Origin: Paenibacillus glycanilyticus NBRC 16618
GTDB lineage: Bacteria > Bacillota > Bacilli > Paenibacillales > Paenibacillaceae
Length of the DNA: 64,000 bases
Direction: 5' to 3'
Assembly: GCF_004000805.1 (NCBI RefSeq)
Contig: NZ_BILY01000009.1
Span: 62,001 to 126,000, forward strand
The position numbers and the translations under genes were made by a program. Positions within the stretch are counted from its first letter, which is position 1, and the number at the start of each line of letters is the position of its first letter. Under the pieces are notes generated by a model. The model searched no databases, was not told where the DNA came from, and was given only the letters and a program-made list of their open reading frames with translations. Positions 60,992-64,000 of the stretch are shown one piece after another.

Positions 60992-61756
60992 ATGAAAAAA
61001 ACAGCATTAATAACGGGAGCCAACAGCGGATTAGGCTATGAGTTCGTAAAACGATTTGCACAGGATGGTTATCATCTTGTTCTTGTAGCAAGAAGCGGCC
61101 AAAAGTTGGAGGAAATCAAAAAGACGTATAAAGACATTCAGGTAACTGTCATTCAAAAAGATTTGAGTAAGCCTGGCGCCGCCAAAGAAGTATTTGATGA
61201 GGTAGAAAAACAAGCCATTACCGTTGATGTACTTGTCAATAATGCCGGCTTTGGTTTATTAGGTAAATTTGACGAGTTGGATATCCAAAAGCAATTAGAC
61301 ATGATTCAATTAAACATAGCTGCTTTAACGGAACTAACTTACTATTTTCTGCAGAACATGAAAAAAAGGAACACTGGAAGAATATTAAACGTAGCAAGTA
61401 CAGCCGCATTCCAACCGGGGCCTATGATGAGCATTTATTATGCAACGAAGTCTTATGTGCTCTCCTTCTCAGAAGCGCTTGTAGAAGAGCTGTCTGGAAC
61501 TGGAATTTCGGTTACTACTCTTTGCCCGGGAGCTACGAAAACCAATTTCGGTACCGTTGCTGCTGTAGAGAATACGAGAATGTTTAGTCGAGCAATGGAT
61601 TCTGAGGAAGTTGCAAAAATAGGTTATAATGCAATGATGAAGGGGAAAAGAGTGGTTATAACCGGCGGCATGAACAAGGCAGGTGCTCTTGGGGCAAAAT
61701 TCTTGCCGCGTAGTCTGGCGGCGAAAATTGCCAAGTATGTCGCAGGGGAAAAATAA
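60992..61756 (+). CDS. Short-chain dehydrogenase/reductase (DltE/YqjQ-like)
   Basis: A 254-residue SDR: TGANSGLG near residue 8, LVNNAGFG near 88, catalytic serine in NVASTAAF, YATKS giving YxxxK near 154-158, and LCPGATKTNF. It has the C-terminal MNKAGALGAKFLPRSLAAKIAKYV typical of a subgroup of SDRs that often sit beside ArsR regulators. NAD(P)H-dependent; substrate unknown. The ArsR gene starts 42 bases after it. Confidence 0.92.
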   Translation: MKKTALITGANSGLGYEFVKRFAQDGYHLVLVARSGQKLEEIKKTYKDIQVTVIQKDLSKPGAAKEVFDEVEKQAITVDVLVNNAGFGLLGKFDELDIQKQLDMIQLNIAALTELTYYFLQNMKKRNTGRILNVASTAAFQPGPMMSIYYATKSYVLSFSEALVEELSGTGISVTTLCPGATKTNFGTVAAVENTRMFSRAMDSEEVAKIGYNAMMKGKRVVITGGMNKAGALGAKFLPRSLAAKIAKYVAGEK

Positions 61757-61797
61757 TACTCCCTCAATTGTTTGTCGAACAGGAGGTTTCTTGAAAT

Positions 61798-62103
61798 ATG
61801 TCCCAACAAGCGATCGATATTTTTCGAGCATGCATACCGTTATTTAACTCTTTAAGTGATCCGGCAAGGCAGGATATCATCCTCCTATTGGCTGAACGGG
61901 AGCAGTTAAGCGTGAATGAAATTGCTGAGCATTCGAACCTTTCCCGTCCCGCAATCTCCCATCACTTAAAAATACTGCGCGATAATCATCTCGTTAAAAA
62001 CGAACAAAAAGGAACACTGCGTTATTACTCACTTTCATTAGAATATAGCGTACAACAGCTTAAACAGTTGATTGACGTTGTAGAGAAGGATTGCATTTTG
62101 TAA
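61798..62103 (+). CDS. ArsR family transcriptional regulator
   Basis: A 101-residue winged-helix ArsR/SmtB-type repressor: LFNSLSDPARQDIILLLAEREQLSVNEIAEHSNLSRPAISHHLKILRDNHLVKNEQKGTLRYYSL. No cysteine pair of the metal-sensing alpha3 type (ELCVCDL) is present; the only cysteines lie near the N-terminus and at the end (KDCIL), so metal sensing is doubtful. CAGGAGG precedes the ATG. It probably represses its own operon at the palindrome at 60943. Confidence 0.92.
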   Translation: MSQQAIDIFRACIPLFNSLSDPARQDIILLLAEREQLSVNEIAEHSNLSRPAISHHLKILRDNHLVKNEQKGTLRYYSLSLEYSVQQLKQLIDVVEKDCIL

Positions 62104-62281
62104 TACGTATATGTAAATATCTTGACTCCGGAACAGTTAGCAGCAGCTTTAGCTTTTTTAAGCTCTTTATTTAACTGACATAAATCCTCAACCGGTACAA
62201 CAGAGAGTTATAATCTGTAGTGCCTTTTTTTATTTTGTTACGAATGTTTAAGTGACCCCGAATGCTGAAGATTTTTGAGTT

Positions 62282-62339
62282 TTCTTTAGAAATTCTTTAG
62301 AAAAATCCTTAGTGGCAGCTAAGAAATTATTCTTATAGT
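62282..62339 (+). promoter_or_regulatory. Tandem 11-base repeats before a -10 element: probable OmpR/VanR-type response-regulator site
   Basis: TTCTTTAGAAA occurs twice head to tail (62282-62292, 62293-62303), and a third half CCTTAG lies at 62307. The CTTTAG words are spaced 11 and 12 bases, one helical turn, the known pattern of PhoB/OmpR-family binding sites. TATAGT at 62334-62339 would be the -10, placing the repeats at about -62 to -34. The likely reader is the response regulator at 63093. The remaining gene-free sequence from 62104 shows only a weak hairpin with a T run near 62200-62229. Confidence 0.6.
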
Positions 62340-62504
62340 TATCAATGTGAAGAATATTTTTTTGCCAGATTTTTTACCGGGACTCTTTGAATACGCCGGA
62401 CAGGAATGAGGTGAGGATAATCCCAGCAGTTATGATGGACACTCGCCGGATGTTTTATTCTGAGTTTACAAGCAGTTATACGTAAGAAAAGGACGTGAAA
62501 ATTG

Positions 62505-63077
62505 ATGGGCGTGAATCAATCGATATTGTTTTTGAAAAAATATGTACAGAATCCTAAATACGTGGGTAGCATAGTGCCGAGTTCACGATTTTTGGCAAAT
62601 CGGATGCTTGATCAAGTATCATGGGAGCAAATAAAAACGGTTATTGAATTAGGCGCAGGGACTGGTGCTATATCCAGACTAATGGCGAAGCGGTTAAATC
62701 CCAAAACAAGAGTAATGATATTTGAAAAAGATGAACAGATGAGGGGAAGGATACAAAATAATTATTCGGAGTGGATCTGTGAAGGGGATGCGATGCAGTT
62801 ATTATGGCAGTTAGAAAAACACAACATGCACAAGGTGGATTGTATTATTAGTGGGCTTCCTTTTTTTAATTTTTCCGCTGAGATGCGTCATCACCTTATT
62901 CGGCAATGCGTTGATGCTCTTAAACCTGGAGGTCATTTAATTGCCTTTCAATATTCATTACAAATGAGAAGGTTGCTTTCATAGTACTTCGATATAGAGA
63001 AGATATCTCTTGTTCCATTGAATTTTCCCCCCGCTTTTGTTTATGTTTGTAGAAAACGAATATGCGATGAGGAGTAG
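62505..63077 (+). pseudogene. PmtA-like SAM-dependent methyltransferase interrupted by an in-frame amber codon
   Basis: The first 159 residues are a class I methyltransferase of the phospholipid N-methyltransferase/rRNA-dimethylase-like type: FLKKYVQNPKYVGSIVPSSRFLANRML, motif I VIELGAGTGAISRLMAKRL, and IISGLPFFNF in the active-site loop. A TAG at 62982-62984 stops it after QMRRLLS. In the same frame the sequence continues YFDIEKISLVPLNFPPAFVYVC and ends at TAG 63075-63077, which is the C-terminal end expected for the family (about 190 residues). A single substitution in an original GAG, AAG or CAG codon would explain it. If the stop is real the last strands are lost. It is upstream of the response-regulator gene by 15 bases. 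Confidence 0.8.
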
Positions 63078-63092
63078 GAGGGGAGCAATCTA

Positions 63093-63782
63093 ATGGCTTT
63101 AATCCTTGTTGTAGATGATGACTCAGAAATCCGGGACGTGATTCACATCTATTTGCGAAAACAAGAACACGAGGTTCTTGAGGCGAAAAATGGATTAGAG
63201 GCGCTTGATACATTAATGAAATGTGAAGTTGATCTAATCATACTCGATATAATGATGCTACAAATGGATGGTATTCAGGCATGTATGAAAATTAGAGAAA
63301 GATATGCCACACCAATTATTATGCTTTCTGCCAAAGAAGAAGATATGGACAAGATTGTAGGGCTTACTACTGGCGCAGACGACTACATGACGAAACCCTT
63401 TAATCCTATGGAGCTAATTGCAAGGGTTAAAGCACAGTTGCGGCGTCAATCCTTGCTTAAACCTAAGATATCGGAATTTAAGACCATCTGTATTCAAGAT
63501 CTTGTTATTGACGAGACAAAACATTATGTATCAATTAGGGGACAAGAGGTGATGTTGACCCCTCTAGAATTCGGGATCTTAAAGTTGCTTGCAGCGAATC
63601 CTGGGCAAGTTTTTAGCGCTGATGCCATATATGAAGCAGTGTGGAAAGAACGTACAGGGTACTCAGATAATACGGTGATGGTCCACATACGCAATTTAAG
63701 GGAAAAGCTTGAATTAGTGCCAAGGGAGCCGCAATATATAAAGACGGTATGGGGTGTTGGTTATAAAATCGACAAATATTAG
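63093..63782 (+). CDS. OmpR/PhoB family response regulator (VanR-like)
   Basis: A 229-residue regulator. The receiver (1-118) has LVVDDDSE, the phospho-acceptor aspartate in DLIILDIMMLQMDG near 52, and the lysine in DDYMTKPFNP near 103; the winged-helix effector (about 130-229) ends with DNTVMVHIRNLREKLE and YIKTVWGVGYKID. The subgroup with LDIMMPxMDG and a kinase gene overlapping its end is VanR-like. AGGAGGGGAG precedes the ATG. Tandem 11-base repeats at 62282 are its probable binding sites. Confidence 0.93.
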   Translation: MALILVVDDDSEIRDVIHIYLRKQEHEVLEAKNGLEALDTLMKCEVDLIILDIMMLQMDGIQACMKIRERYATPIIMLSAKEEDMDKIVGLTTGADDYMTKPFNPMELIARVKAQLRRQSLLKPKISEFKTICIQDLVIDETKHYVSIRGQEVMLTPLEFGILKLLAANPGQVFSADAIYEAVWKERTGYSDNTVMVHIRNLREKLELVPREPQYIKTVWGVGYKIDKY

Positions 63783-64000
63783 ACTATTACGAAAACATAG
63801 TGTGCGTTATTCCTTTCTGTGGGCCACAATTTTTTCTATTCTCATTGCATCAGTTATAACCTCGATTATAGGAGGAGCAATAAATTCGACTGCTCGGACA
63901 ACAATAGGATCACAATATTATCGTTTCATGGTCTATATAATTCCCATCATATTTTTGGTTTTTTTTCTTATTGCATTCTATTTTTTTACAAGAAGAATTA
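63757..64000 (+). CDS. Sensor histidine kinase, N-terminal part (3' end outside window)
   Basis: An open frame overlapping the end of the response-regulator gene by 26 bases and running off the window edge. It encodes VIKSTNIRLLRKHSVRYSFLWATIFSILIASVITSIIGGAI, a membrane helix, a short loop and YIIPIIFLVFFLIAFYFFTRRI, a second helix. That topology and position fit the kinase partner of the VanR-like regulator. The start is uncertain: TTG 63757 or GTG 63754 within the upstream gene. No catalytic domain is visible here. Confidence 0.65.
   Translation, partial: MVIKSTNIRLLRKHSVRYSFLWATIFSILIASVITSIIGGAINSTARTTIGSQYYRFMVYIIPIIFLVFFLIAFYFFTRRI

Noticed and set aside
62104-62176. In-frame continuation after the ArsR stop codon
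   Set aside because: The ArsR protein already has the usual length and ending; the following 24 codons show no homology and probably stay open by chance.
62982-62984. Amber codon considered as a pyrrolysine or programmed read-through site
   Set aside because: No pyl genes are in view, no downstream stimulatory structure was recognised, and a single-base nonsense change is simpler.

Overview
The window looks like chromosome of an endospore-forming Firmicute of the Paenibacillaceae (Paenibacillus or Cohnella type). Support comes from a spore-germination receptor operon, a Spo0E-like phosphatase, a 1.5-kDa-residue-scale surface enzyme anchored by SLH repeats, repeated YesM/YesN two-component pairs beside CUT1 (Lpl-type) sugar ABC importers, AGGAGG ribosome sites and moderate GC. 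No rRNA, tRNA, CRISPR array or intact insertion sequence was seen; the only mobile-element trace is a short transposase-like tail.

Layout. 1-4.4 kb: tandem FMN azoreductases (the first cut by the window edge), two paralogous Crp/Fnr regulators, a TauE/SafE exporter and an ABM monooxygenase. 4.6-9.1 kb: a thioredoxin-like protein and a germinant receptor operon in the order A-C-D-B. 9.2-11.8 kb: a GlcG/HbpS protein, two NTF2-like proteins and an SDR. 12.3-13.5 kb: a chimeric rhaB-rhaI remnant and a Spo0E-like gene. 13.6-30.9 kb: a glycan island with two related secreted glycosidases, an ADP-ribosylglycohydrolase, a CUT1 importer, YesN/YesM and a cytoplasmic GH32 enzyme. 31-40.9 kb: a second island with a TIM-barrel isomerase, PhyH dioxygenase, AraC regulator, another YesM/YesN pair and a second importer. 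41-45.6 kb: a resolvase-like orphan and a carbonyl/quinone detoxification operon ending in a LysR gene. 46.1-49.5 kb: a YjgB-like protein and a second AraC/PhyH/isomerase cassette between two copies of a 73-bp hairpin repeat. 49.8-58.1 kb: a CarH-like B12 photoreceptor regulator followed by a complete staphyloxanthin-type carotenoid operon. 58.3-64 kb: an ABC exporter with a divergent TetR regulator, an SDR-ArsR operon, a methyltransferase interrupted by an amber codon, and a VanR-like two-component system running off the edge.

Main conclusions. (1) A 14-bp dyad GTAAT-N4-ATTAC, with Crp/Fnr geometry, lies ahead of both Crp/Fnr genes and the NTF2-SDR operon, with a one-mismatch copy ahead of the other NTF2 gene; this predicts one regulon. 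(2) A 24-bp element lies ahead of three transcription units of the glycan island, with its 13-bp core also ahead of the divergent glycosidase; this predicts the YesN regulon and places the ADP-ribosylglycohydrolase in it. (3) The PhyH + TIM-barrel + divergent AraC cassette occurs twice and is the best candidate for an undescribed catabolic system; its substrate is unknown. (4) The carotenoid operon appears to be under a light/B12 sensor. (5) Two genes are broken in informative ways: the in-frame rhaB::rhaI fusion and the amber-interrupted methyltransferase.
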